DNA of 64,000 bases from Ursus arctos. Lineage: Eukaryota; Chordata; Mammalia; Carnivora; Ursidae. The stretch spans positions 82,007,299 to 82,071,298 of the forward strand of contig NW_026622763.1 of assembly GCF_023065955.2 (NCBI RefSeq), given 5' to 3'. Both the position numbers and the translations under genes were made by a program. The notes beneath the pieces were generated by a model that saw only the letters and a list, made by a program, of their open reading frames with translations, did no database searches and had not been told where the DNA came from. Position 1 is the stretch's first letter, and every line of letters starts with the position of its first letter. Of this stretch, positions 22,451-33,795 are shown piece after piece.

Positions 22451-24811
22451 ACCGTAATAACATTTTACGTATATAATCTCCTTTGCCCCGAGAATCTTGT
22501 AAGGTTGATATTATTATTTCCATTTTATAGATGAAGAAACTGGAACTTGTTATACAAGGTTACACAGCTTCCGACTTAGATTTTCCTGACTCCAGAGCCT
22601 CTGCTGCCGTCGACTACAGACTGCAAGGTAAGCTCAGCAGAGAGGGTCCTGAGAACCCCCAGAAGGTAAATCTGGAGATAAGCAACTTCCCTTATTCCTT
22701 TGCATGTGTCTCCTGGGGACCAGATTGAATCTTCAATTCTGGGGTGGCCTGTTGTGGAGGGGGGGCTAATGTGTGAAAGTGCTGGGAGTTCTGCCTTCAT
22801 CTAGAATCCTGTGTGACTTGAGAGCCAACTTGTTCTTTGGGCTTTGCAGAGCAGACATGAGGTGGGACGCCCCTAGACTAGCACCCTCCTGGTATCCTGG
22901 CAGAGGAAGCTCTGGTTTAGTAAATATTGATGCGGCACATGGTGTTGGCCAAGCACCGGTGCCAGGGGGCAAAGATGGGGAGGGGTGGACTTTCCAGGCA
23001 GGGCATGGGGGAGCACAGCAGAGGCATCGAGCCCAACCCGGGGGCTCAGGGAAGACCCAGGCTGTGCCCGGGTGGCTACATATGAGGTAGGCAATCTATC
23101 AGGCAGGGTTTGGTCCAGGAAATGGAAACCACTCCAGGTAGTTTAAGGAGAGGAAGACAGTACTGAGAATCAAGCAGGGGCTTACAGAATTGTTGGAAAG
23201 CCTGGAGGAGCAGAAGTCTGCAGGCTACCTGGACTGTGGGGTTCCAGGGACCACCACAGCAGCTGTGCCCCCACAGTGACGGGACGCTCAGTCCAGCATT
23301 CAGTGCCTCTGGCATTACCTCTCAAACTCTGCTTGCCAGCAGTGACAGAAGCAGCATGGGGCCTTGTCCTTGCATCTGGGGCCTGCAGGACCTCATCGGA
23401 ATGCACCTGGTTGACCGCACCTAATTCATATGGAGACCTGAGCTGCAAGAGAGTCTGGGAAATGTCATTTGGAAGTGTCCAATTTCTCCAACTAGATTAG
23501 TAGAAGAAGGATCAAACAGAAGCAATTCTCAGTATCTGCTACAGGTGAAAAACCTGAGAAGAGCTTCCTAGACAGAGGAATCAGCACTAGGAAAGGGCAT
23601 GAGGCCATGACGGAGCCCAGTGCAGTGGTTCTCAGGGAGTAGCAGGAATACCCGAATCAAAGCTCCTACCTGAAAGCACACTCTTGTCTAGTCAGTGTGG
23701 TTATAGACTTGAATCCCTGCATACACTCCACACGTAACATGCTTTCACCGATACAGTGCTTGACTTATTCAACTGACTACTAACGCAGGAGAAAGGAACA
23801 GAGCCAAAAACACAAAAAAGAAATAAATGAAAGTATTAGGTGCTATTCATGCACACCAAGAAAACAGAACCTTGAACTTCTCCAAGCTCACTGTTGCAAA
23901 CACTGTTGATACTCAGGGGTCACCTCCTGTTTCTTTCCTAACGGGACCCCAGGTTACTCTGTTCTGCACAGCCATGTGCCCCGGGAGGGCAGGACTCCAG
24001 GCTCAGCCTCAAGAAGTAACACGTGATTGCTCCAGGTGCTCATGCTGCTCCCCTTCTTATCAGTATTTAGGTTCCACAGGTGCACAGGGCACAGTTCTGG
24101 CCAATCGGGGGGAGGGGGCAGTGAGGCAGATCTGTCCAGGGGCGCGGGGAAAAGGTTTTACTCCAAGGGTGAAGCGGTCTTCTCTCTTGCTGGGTATTAT
24201 TTTGTCTGCATGCAATGCCTACTGCTGCGGACGCCATCTTGCAGCCGTGAAAGAGCAGAGCTGACACACAGGAGGGATGACATTGGGGCCGCTTGAACTG
24301 CCTGCCCCCAGACTTCTTACGTGATGGAACACACGGCTAATTTTTTAAGCCAGTTGAGTCAGTGTTTTCTATCACTTGCAACTGAGAACATCGTGACTGC
24401 TACACACGGTCTGTGGGTTTAGGATGGGGATCTGCCCGCTTAAACTTGGCTAATAGAAGTCTCTAGAGGAGATTTAAGGACAAAAATTTACTCCCCCCCT
24501 TTATTTTTTTACCAGAAAAACTGTTTTTCATCCTTCAAAAGTTTTCGAGACCCACTCAGATGCCATTCCTGTCTGGCTGAGTTGTTGTTGCCTGTATTCC
24601 AGCAACCGTTCCGCCACTCCTCTGTTAGAGCATTTTACTCCTCTTGCAACAAGTAGTTATGGAGTACCTATTATGGGCTTGGTCATCTTCTAGGCACAGG
24701 GAGTACAGCAGGGAACTAGATGCATGGAGAGTCTAGTCTAGCAGGAAGACAAAAATGACCGAAAACATTTAAATGTGATGACTCTTATCAAATGGGAAAA
24801 AAAAAAAAACT
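22450..24811. other. Intergenic, MIR remnants and unique sequence
   Basis: MIR cores are at 22450-22580 (ttttatagatgaagaaactg) and 24655-24720 (gagtacctattatgggcttg). The stretch 23095-23240 (ggcagggtttggtccaggaa and following) resembles an old interspersed repeat that I cannot name. No exon was recognised. Confidence 0.5.
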
Positions 24812-25006
24812 CTTTTTTTTTTTAAAGATTTTATTTATCTATTTGAGAGAGAGAAAGAGAGAGCACCAGAGTGGGGTGAGGGGCAGAGGGAGAGACAGAC
24901 TCCCTGCTGAGCGGGGAGCTCGACATGGGACTCGATTCTGGGACTCAGGGATCATGACCTGAGCCAAAGACAGACGCTTAACTCACCGAGCCACCCAGGC
25001 GCCCCC
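24812..25006 (-). mobile_element. CAN-SINE, minus orientation
   Basis: A T-rich tail, aagattttatttatctattt, a gagagagaaagagagag tract, gatcatgacctgagcc and ccacccaggcgcccc are all present. It is the first SINE to the right of the FZD5 desert and lies close to an opposite-oriented copy (25045-25218). Confidence 0.95.
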
Positions 25007-25044
25007 AAAGAAAGAATTCTTATAGCAGCATTTAAAAGAGGAGT

Positions 25045-25218
25045 GGCGCCTGGGTGGCTCAGTTGGTTAAGTATCCAATTGTTGATTTCAGCTTAGGTTG
25101 TGATCTCAGGGTCATGGGATGGAGCCCCACCTTGGGATTCCCTGCTTGGAATTCTCACTCTTCCTCTTCCCCTCCCCTCCCCTCTCAAATAAATAAATAT
25201 TTAAAAAATAAAAATAAA
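25045..25218 (+). mobile_element. CAN-SINE, plus orientation, with target-site duplication
   Basis: The head ggcgcctgggtggctcag leads to the tail ctctcaaataaataaat. The direct repeat aaaagaggag flanks it (25034-25043 and about 25216-25225). Confidence 0.95.
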
Positions 25219-25279
25219 AGAGGAGGAAATAACTACCTTGAAGTTTACTTTATCGTACTGTAATTATCTGTTCATGTAT

Positions 25280-25870
25280 CAGCTTTTTCCATGAGACTGT
25301 ATGTTCTTGCAGCCTCCCATTCCTCACCTCTTCCCTGAGAGATTGTATTTCCCAGAGGTGGCTGCAAAAACCCTCTCCCATTCCCCATGTTCTGCATTCC
25401 CTATAGGGCAGGGGAGTAGGAGGTTGGACGCCCCCTCCCCTTGAATCTCAGCGGGCTAATCTGACCAGCAGATGATGTTGGAAGCGATACTGCAGGACTT
25501 CCCCGGATAGGTCATAGAAAGCCACGCAGCTTCTACCTGCTTCTCTTGGAGCACCTGTTTTGTGAAACGCGCCTTCTCTGGGGCCCTCGCTCTTGGAACC
25601 TATGTGTAGATGCTCCAGGTGACAGTCCCAGCTGAGTGAATGTTCAAGTCATCCCAGGCCTGACACACGAGTACAGGAGACCCCAGGCTCAACTCCTCCC
25701 TAGCTGTTCAAATTTTCCCAGCTGAGGCCCCAGGTATCATGAAGCGGACCCAAGCCACCCCCACTGTGCTTTCTCCTAGCTTGTGATCTCGAGTTTCCAT
25801 GAGCCTGATAAAGTGCATAGTGGGTTTACACCAGCAGCTTGGAGTGCTTTGTGACACACTGGTGGTGCCT
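25280..25870. mobile_element. Probable old MaLR-type LTR (non-coding)
   Basis: The blocks ctttctcctagcttgtgatc, atgtgtagatgctccaggtg, acagtcccagctgagtgaat and gacacacgagtacaggag follow the pattern I associate with mammalian MLT1-class solo LTRs of the ERVL-MaLR group. No internal viral coding sequence is present. The subfamily was not determined. Confidence 0.4.
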
Positions 25871-26418
25871 GGAATACCCCAACGCTGCCTTCCTGTGAAA
25901 TCTCAGATGACCAAGTGACAACTTTTTTCTTTTTACCTGACCCAGCTGGTGATCAGCCGAGGCACTGAAGCTCGAGAACTTTCATCCTACTTTGATCTTG
26001 TTGAACCTCGCTGTTGATGATATGCATGTGAAATGTCTAATCTTTTAAAACACAAATCTTCACCATTGATCTTAATATCCTGCCGCAGCGAGTTCCCAGG
26101 TCAATTGTGTGTAGCGGGGGAAAAAAGTAGCTCCTTTCATCCATTTTAAACATCCTTCCTTTTCATCCCATCTTGTCCTCTTGTTCTTCCCCAAGTGAAG
26201 GTATTTCCGTTTTGCGGCTACCTAGACACAGAGAACTGAGTTGCGACAATAATCTTGCTTTGAGGTGGTCACCCAGAAGGCCTCAGGTGTGCTGTGACAC
26301 GGAGCAGTGGATTTTAGCTGGTGACTTAAAGGTGGTGGGGCACTCCATTCTAATTAGTCACAGGTTTAATGCCAAGCTTTTAAAAACTAGTCTCTAAAAA
26401 AAAAACAAACCAGTCTCA

Positions 26419-26613
26419 GGGCGCCTGGGTGGCTCAGTTAGTTAAGTATCTGCCTTTGGCTCAGGTGATGATCCCGGGGTCCTGGAATCGAGTTCCGCAT
26501 CTGGCTCCCTGCTTAATGGGGAGTCTGCCTCTCCCTCTGCCCCTCCCCCCACTCATGCGCTCTCTCGCTCGCTCTCTCTCAAATAAATAAATATTTTTAA
26601 AAATAAGTAAATA
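26419..26613 (+). mobile_element. CAN-SINE, plus orientation
   Basis: Head gggcgcctgggtggctcag, CT-rich middle (gctctctcgctcgctctctc) and tail aaataaataaat. It is flanked by similar agtctctaaa segments (26389-26398 and about 26617-26626), probably the target duplication. Confidence 0.94.
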
Positions 26614-26674
26614 AAATAGTCTCTAAATTCCGCAGAGACAATGGGTATCTTCTTGGTGGGACTGGCAAACAGCA

Positions 26675-26815
26675 CAGTGTAGTGGGAAGAGCATTGGCTA
26701 ATACATGCACAAGCTGGATTCAAGTCTTGTGAACCAGCTGTGTGTCCTTGGGCATATCACTTAACCTCTCTGGCCCTCATTTCCCTCAACTATAGAAAGA
26801 GGAGACTCAACCAAA
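26675..26815 (-). mobile_element. MIR remnant
   Basis: The segments gtgtagtgggaagagcattg, ctggattcaagtcttg, tgtgtccttgggcatatcac and ttaacctctctggccc are the reverse-orientation MIR pattern. Confidence 0.75.
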
Positions 26816-27858
26816 GGGCGCTGTCCAAACTTTTTGCCTCGAACATTCAATGAATTCTGTGTATTTGCCAGTCATTTTGAAACATGTACTGTATGAATTC
26901 ACGGGAGGAAAAAGTGTACTCTCAACAGTTTTCCTTTTTGAGTTCTAAAGTGGGGCTGGAGAGGACCCCTGTTCCCCCCGAAAAAAATGCCTCTAGTTTT
27001 TGGAGAACCCATGGTATCTTTTTCCAAAAACAGAATCTGAACTAGGCTTCAATGACCAAAAATAGCTTCTTACTGTGCGGGGTAAGTGGCAGCTCCTGCA
27101 GCCTGCGTCCTTGGGGTGCAGCAGAGCCCCCCGAGGGCCACCCTCAGACTTGCTTCTAGGAGCCTGGCTGTTCTCACAGCCGCAGGCCGGTGTCGGCACT
27201 GACTCAGCCTCATGCCAAGTGCTGAGAAGGGATGCAGGGGGTGACAACCTCTGCCGCCTGACCACCTCGGGGAGAATATTGCCCAGTGAGCGATGCAGTA
27301 GGAACAATTCAAGCGAATCCCAAACGATCTGAATTCTCTTTTTTCCCAATCATTTTTTTCCATACAGAAGGAGAAAACAGTCACCATCTGGGGCTAGGGG
27401 AAGGCCTTCCGTCTCACTCAGCCAGGACTCATTGGCTTCTTTTCTGGTCTGCTAAATATGTCCTCGACAATTGGGATACTTAGAACTTCGTGGGCTCTAA
27501 CCACGTCTTCAGCTCTGTATCCTGTTTTCTCTTACTGAATGCTCACTTGCCAATTTCAAGTGAGGGGAATGCTTCTCATCTCTGAGTTTTAAATTCATTG
27601 CAGAATCACCACTCTTGAAGGGCACCCGGGCTGGAAGGACAGATTGCTTCTCACTGTCGGGTCAGCAAACTCTATCAATAGCAAGGAGCACCATGAGAAG
27701 ACCTGCTCCACAGAAACTTATTTGCAGGGTTAATATAACCCCTGAGGTCTTTATAATTCATGGAGCAGAGAGACTCTTAGGTTTAGGGTATAGAGTCTTA
27801 GACTCTTAGATTTCAAGTAACAAGTAGCAGAATAACAGTAGTGAAAGTAATAAAATAG
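26816..27858. other. Intergenic, no recognised feature
   Basis: Mostly unique sequence with a GC-rich patch near 27070-27290. Overlapping short ORFs on both strands have no recognisable protein motif. No splice-bounded exon was recognised. Confidence 0.5.
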
Positions 27859-28053
27859 TGGCACCTGGGTGGCTTGGTCAGTTAAGTGTCTGCCTTTGGC
27901 TCAGGTCATAATCCCAGGGTCCTGGAATTGAGTCCTGCATTGGGCTCCCTGCTCAGCAGGGAGTCTGCTTCTCCCTCGCCCTCTGCTCCTCCCCCTCCAC
28001 TCATGCTGTCTCTCACTTTCTCTCTCTCAAATAAATAAAATCTTTTTTTTTAA
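27859..28053 (+). mobile_element. CAN-SINE, plus orientation
   Basis: Head ggcacctgggtggcttgg, middle tctgcctttggctcaggtca and tail caaataaataaaatc plus T run. The head is slightly diverged. Confidence 0.94.
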
Positions 28054-28841
28054 AGTATGAATTCTAAAGAAGAACCCTTCCCTATCTCCCTTAATAATGT
28101 ATCTCATGTCCTAAATGATCACATGTATCCCCTCCCTGGTTGTCATCATAATATGCAAGGATGTCTGATGTTTTCATTAAGCCCTTCAAGGAAAGCTTGC
28201 AAACATCACGGCAACATTTATACCAACACTCTCCGTTGTACCAGTGGGAAAACTGAAGATCATGGAGGATGAATTATTTGGCTATTATTTACTTTTTTTG
28301 GATTATTTGGCTAAACGCAATCACAAGTGTAGCTTTTTTGTTGAATAGCACTACCCCTGCTAGGCTGCCTTGGTGTGCTCAATGACTCCTCGGTTGTAGC
28401 TAAAAAGGGAACCTAGTGTACCAAACACCGCAGTCTGTTCCCCCTTCTGCCTTCCTACTCCCACTCCAGCTAGGGGATGACTTTGAAGGCTTGCTGGCTT
28501 CAAAGCCCTTCAGCCCGTATGGGCTATGCTGCATCATTGCTTGTTGCTCGAAGACACACTGCAAAGACGATTGACTGTTTAAGTAAGCAGTACTTAGAGA
28601 ACTGGTCAAGCCATGGGCTGCACTTTTTTGTTTTTTAAACTAATAGGCTTTATATTTTAGAGCATTTTTAGGTTTACAGAAAATTAAGCAGATAGTAGAG
28701 TTCCCAATATCCTCTCCTCCCACTCACGGCTTCCTCTGTTATTAATATCCTGCCTTAGTGTGACACATTTGTTACACTGATGAGCCAATATTTGTACATT
28801 ATTATTAACTAAGGTCTATAGTTTACATTAGGATTCATTCT

Positions 28842-30015
28842 TACCAAAACTAAAAGGCAACCTACAGAATGGGAGAAGATATTTGCAGATGATGTATCTG
28901 ATAAAGGGTTAGTATCCAAAATATGTAAAGAACTTATAAAACTCAATACCCAAACACCAAATAATCCAGTTGAAAAAATGGGCAGAAGACAGGAGTAGAT
29001 ATTTTTCCAAAGAAGACCTCCAGATGGCCAACAGACACGTGGAAAGATGGTCACCATCACTCATCATCAGGGAAATACAAATCAAAACTAAAATAAGGTA
29101 TCACTTCACACCTGTCAGAATGGCTCAAATGAACAACATAGGAAACAGTAGGTGTTGGTGAGGACGTGGAGAAAGGGGAACCCCTTACCCTGTTGGTGGG
29201 AATGCAAGCTGGTGCAGCCACTCTGGAACACAGTACGGAGGTTCCTCCAGAAGTTAAACGTAGAACTACCCTATGATCCAGCAATGGTTCTACTGGGTAT
29301 TAACCCAAAGAATGCAAAAATACTGATCCGAAGGGACAGATGCACACTGATGTTTACAGCAGCATTGTCAACAATAACGTGATTATGGAAAGAGCCCAAA
29401 TGTCCACTGACTGATGAACAGATAAAGAAGATGTGGTATGGGCCACCTGGGTGGTTCAGTTTTAAGCATCTGCCTTCAGCTTGGGTCATGATCCCAAGGT
29501 CCTGGTTGAGCCCCACATCAGGCTCCCTGCTCAGAGAGGGGTCCACTTCTCCCTCTGCCACTCCCCCTACTCATGCTCTCTCTCTCTCTCAAATGAATAA
29601 ATAAAATCTTAAAAAAAAAAAAAGGAAGACCCTCTCCTTTAGGAAAAAAAAAGAAGAAGAAATGGTATATATACACAATGGAATATTATTCAGCCATCGG
29701 AAAGAATGAGCTATTTGCAATGACGTGGATGGAGCCAGAGCGTATAATCCTAAGCGAAATAATCAGAAAAAGAAAGACAAACACCATATGATTTCACTCA
29801 CATATGGAGGCACAACAAATGAACATAGGGGAAAAGAAAAGAGAAGCAAACCGAGAAATAGACTCTTAACTTAGAGAACACACTGAGGGTTACTGGAGGG
29901 GAGGTGGGCAGGGGAATCCTGATTAAATAGGTGATGGGGATTAAGGAGGGCATTTATTGTGATCAGCACTGGGTGTTGTGTATAAGGGATGAATCACTAA
30001 ATTTGACACCTGAAA

Positions 30016-30053
<38 letters not shown>
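28842..30053 (+). mobile_element. 5'-truncated carnivore L1, ORF2 end plus 3' UTR, poly(A) 36
   Basis: It begins in the C-terminal region of ORF2 (aaaggcaacctacagaatgg, ccagatggccaacagacacg, tacaaatcaaaactaaaata). It runs through the 3' UTR (gagtgagggttactgg-like, ggtgatggggattaaggagg, cagcactgggtgttgtg) and ends in 36 A (30018-30053). The reading frame is damaged and no functional protein remains. A CAN-SINE is inserted at 29440. Confidence 0.9.
29440..29622 (+). mobile_element. CAN-SINE inserted in the L1
   Basis: Head ggccacctgggtggttcag, CT tract and tail caaatgaataaataaaatc plus A run. The L1 text atgtggtat stops at it and resumes near 29660 with aaatggtatatatac. The extra purine-rich filler (29623-29660) may be part of the tail or of the target duplication. 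Confidence 0.93.
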
Positions 30054-30057
<4 letters not shown>

Positions 30058-30434
30058 CACTGCTTCTATTGTATAGTTCTATGGGTTTTGACAAATACTG
30101 TCATGTATTCACCACTGTAATATCGTACAGAAGAGCTTCCCTGCCCTAAAAATCCCCTGCTTTTCACCTAATCATTGCTTGCCCATCACCTACCCCAAAC
30201 TCTGGTAATCACCAGTCTTTCTACTCTTTATAGTTTTGCCTTTTCCAGAATGTCATATAGTTGATCAACTCTAAGGCTACAGTTAGTAGCCTTTTCAGAC
30301 TGGCTTCTTTCCCTTAGTAGTACACACCGAAGTTTCCTTCATGTCTTTTCATGGCTAGATATGGCTTGATAGCACCTTTCTTTTTATATATATATACTTT
30401 CAGGTTTTTTAATTTTTTAATTTTATTTTTTGAC

Positions 30435-30539
30435 TTTTTTTTTTTTTAAAGTAGGCTCCATGCCCAGTGTGGAGCTTGAACTCATGAACCTGAGATTAAG
30501 AGTCATGTGCCCTACTGACTGAGCCAGCCAGGCGCCCCG
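30435..30539 (-). mobile_element. Short CAN-SINE variant, minus orientation
   Basis: A T run is followed by aaagtaggctccatgcccag, gtggagcttgaactcatgaa, gagattaagagtcatgtg and ctgagccagccaggcgcccc. This is the compact, tRNA-Lys-like form without the long polypurine stretch. It separates the two old L1 segments. Confidence 0.85.
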
Positions 30540-30544
30540 GGTTT

Positions 30545-31534
30545 TTCTTTTTATTTTTTAAAACAGTTGTAGGTTTACAGCAAAAATGAGCAGAAAGTAC
30601 AGAGAGTTCCCATATACTTCCTGCCCCCACAGAGACACAGCGTACCCATTATCAACATCCCATACTGGAGTCGTACATTGTTACATTAAATGAACCTACA
30701 CTGACACATTATTATCACCCAAAGACCATAATTACATTAGGGTTCACTCATGGTATTGTTACATTTTATGGATTTTGACAAATGTAAAATAATACGTATC
30801 TGCCATTATAGAATCATAAGGAATAGTTCCATTGCCCTAAAGATCCTCTATGCTCCACCTCTTCATCTGTCCTTCTCCCCTAACCCTGACAACCATTGTT
30901 CCATCGTTTTGCCTTTTTTCAGAACGTCACATAGTTGGAATCATACAGTATATAGCCTTTTCAGATCATTTCTTTCACTTAGTAGTATACACTTTATGGG
31001 TTCTCCATGTCGTTTCATTGTTTGACAGTGCTTTGCTTCTTGGTGGTGAATAATACCCCATTGTCTATATATACCACAGTTTATCCATTCATCTACCGAA
31101 GGACATCTTGTTTGCTTCCAAGTTTGGGTAATTATGAATACAGCTGCTATCAACATCTGTGTTCAGGTTTTTGTGTGGACATAAATCTTCAACTCCTTTG
31201 GGTAAATACCAAGGCATGAGCCTGTTGGATTATATGTACGTAAGAGTATATTTAGTTTTGTAAGAAATTTCCAGACCGTCTTCCAAAGCGGCTGTACCGT
31301 TTTGCATTCCCATCAGCGGTGAATGAGAGTTCCTGCCCATCTACATCATAGCCGTCTTTTGGTGCTGTCAGTGCTTTGGATTTGGGCCATCCTAACAGGC
31401 ATGGGGTAGGTGCTCATTGTTTTAATTTGCAACGTCCTAATGACATAGGACATGGAGCATCTTCTCGTATGTTTATTTACCATCTGTGTATCTTCTTGGG
31501 TGAGGTGTCTGTTCAGATCTTTGACCATTTTCTT

Positions 31535-31582
<48 letters not shown>

Positions 31583-31800
31583 CGTGTTTATTTCTGGGTT
31601 ATAAGAGTTCTTTGTATATTTGGATATAGATCCTCTATCAGATACGTGTTTTGCAAATATTTTCTCCAAGTCTGTAGCTTGTCTTATTCTTAACGGTGTC
31701 TTTCACAGAGCAGAAGTTCTTAGTTTTAATGAAGTCCAACATGAATTTTCCTTTCATGAATCATGGGGTTTTATCTATAAAGGTGCTTTAATGGCTGGGA
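30545..31800 (-). mobile_element. Old L1 3' region, antisense, second copy
   Basis: The order gtaggtttacagcaaaaatg, ttgtgtggacataaatcttc, tccaaagcggctgtaccgtt, ttttggtgctgtcagtgctt, tgaggtgtctgttcagatct and agagcagaagttcttag is the reverse of an old mammalian L1. Its first 400 bases repeat the content of the neighbouring segment 28630-28841 plus 30054-30375. A (TG)n tract lies within it. Confidence 0.85.
31539..31579. repeat. (TG)n microsatellite inside old L1
   Basis: About 20 TG units sit where the L1 text normally continues after 'ccattttttaaattg'. It is likely polymorphic. Confidence 0.96.
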
Positions 31801-33500
31801 AACAAGCCCTGAAGAGATCCCTGGGTTCCAGGAAGCGCTTGAAAAATCTTGGGGGAGACATCATGAGCTGGCCTTCTAGCATTTTAAGGTGACGCTGGCT
31901 CAGCGTCAGCCTGAACCAACTATCTCCAGACCTTCCCCGCCTCTCCGTCAGCTCCCGCACTGGCCGTGCCACCGCTTACGTCTCTCTGTAGCATGTGTGC
32001 ACTTGCTCAGCTTGAATTTTATGAGGAGGACAGATTTAGATTGAGTTTTTGGAGATACCATTGCTCCTCCATTCTTGAAGATTTACTAAATAAGTGATTT
32101 TTTCTGAGGCTAGCCAAGTATTCAAGTCTCTCTAACAAAATTATTCAATCGATCCCATCTTTCTGATGCAGAAGTAGACACTAACAACTCTCCCTTAGTT
32201 TTAAAAGATGATAAGTTACGTTTTTTTTTAAGAAAAAATTTTTGACCCTAATATAATCACAAAACTTCAAATTGGCAGCGGCATCGTGTGGGAGAATAAT
32301 ACAAAAACAAATAATTGTAACAGTTTGTGGACATTTAGACGATCAGTAATCTTCCGAGTATCCTTGTTCAACAGTAGACCCAGCTCTTTTCTATAAAACA
32401 ACTTTGGCAATTGTCACTTATAGAATTTATCTTCTCGATCTCATACTGCTGTGGTCTGCTTGTTTGCAAACTATATTGCAGAATGTCTGACAGCCCATCT
32501 TGTGCCAATATTATTATTTCTTAATCTACCTCAATGTGGGCTCCTCTAAGGCAGGGCTTAATAGTGTTCACAGCCCATCCCAGAATCTTCTATGTAGCAA
32601 GCTGCTGTAAGTGCTTGTTGAATTAATTTGCTAAATGTCTATCCAATAATACTTACTAAATTATACTTACAATAGTACTTGCTCAAGAGAATTATAGTTT
32701 TGAGGAACCACATATATAAAAAACTTTTTTTACGTGAATAACATTCAGGAAAACAATTCCAAATCCCTGAGATGTTAAAATATAGAACAAAGGAGGAAAG
32801 AAAAAGAGAGTGTATTAATGATGTTCAAGTATATGGAGGAGTCACGTTGAGCAGAATCGCTCTTTATTTCCCCATAGACTAAGAGAAGACGTAGGTACAA
32901 TTGCAATAAAATGGAGATTCAGGAAGAACATGAGGAACACTTTTTTTTTTTAACTCTAAGATTCTTGGAAACTTGGTGGAGGTAGGCAGAAAGCGCAGAA
33001 GAGAGAAATCACAGTCTCCTCGGAAGGGAAGCCGAGTTGGGTTGACTTAGGTAAGCCCCACCCAGATGCTGGAGACTGGGGCAGCCACAGGGTGGCCAGT
33101 TTCCCATCCACGTGCTCTTGGTCTTTGCACTTACAAATTAATGTGCAATAAACAAATCACCCATTGCAATAGAAACTCAAATCAGTGCTTCTTCCTTCCT
33201 TATTGGTCCAGTACAAGAAGGTGAGTGGTGGGAACAATAGTTGTGAAAATGGAAAAGTACTGCCTAGGAGCTCTGCCGGAAATCAGAGGCAAAGACAAAA
33301 TGGCTTTTTGGGGGTTTCTTGTAAATTTGCCACATCTTCTAATAACAGCTTATTTATGGAGCCCTTGATACATGGAGGGTGGCGGGGGAGGTGCACGTGA
33401 GATAAGAAGTCCTGTGTGAGCGCCAGGTAATAGACGAGGAAGCAGCAAGTCCGTGAGGTTATCTATGTGACTAGCTCAAAGTTTCCCAACCCGTGAGTGA
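31801..33500. other. Intergenic, unique plus old repeat remnants
   Basis: No gene is seen. The part near 32500-32640 (gggctcctctaaggcagggc, gtaagtgcttgttgaattaa) is an L2 or MIR-type remnant. The rest has no recognised content. Confidence 0.45.
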
Positions 33501-33699
33501 CAGAGCTGGACGTTGAACCCAGCTGTCTATCCAGGTGCCCCCACTGTATTGCCCAGTGACCTCTGGATTTGGGACCTGCCTAAACAAATCCCAGGCCGAT
33601 CCCACTACCTCCTGGCTGCTCCACGGGGCTTTCCACTATTGGCTTGAATGCCCATTCTGAGACCTGGGCCCACTGTGACCCCCACGACCTCTGCAGTGG

Positions 33700-33795
33700 C
33701 TCTTCACCGAGGCCACACTGGCGATCACCTGGGAAGAATTATAAAAATGTCGATTGCACGCTCCCACTGCTGAGGATTTTGACTTAATTGCTCTT
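33700..33795. mobile_element. MER5-like remnant
   Basis: The segments ggcgatcacctgggaagaat and ttgcacgctcccactgctga resemble the centre of MER5-type elements. Confidence 0.4.

Larger units (their letters stand above)
28630..30375 (-). mobile_element. Old L1 fragment, antisense, split by a younger L1
   Basis: The left part (28630-28841: gagcatttttaggtttacag, tagagttcccaatatcc, ggattcattctt) and the right part (30054-30375: ttctatgggttttgacaaat-like, aatcaccagtctttctactc, agaatgtcatatagttg) read as one old mammalian L1 3' region in reverse. The younger L1 at 28842-30053 separates them. Confidence 0.7.

Noticed and set aside
28842..30017. L1 ORF2 fragment as a coding gene
   Set aside because: It is 5'-truncated, frame-broken and split by a SINE. 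It was annotated only as a mobile element.
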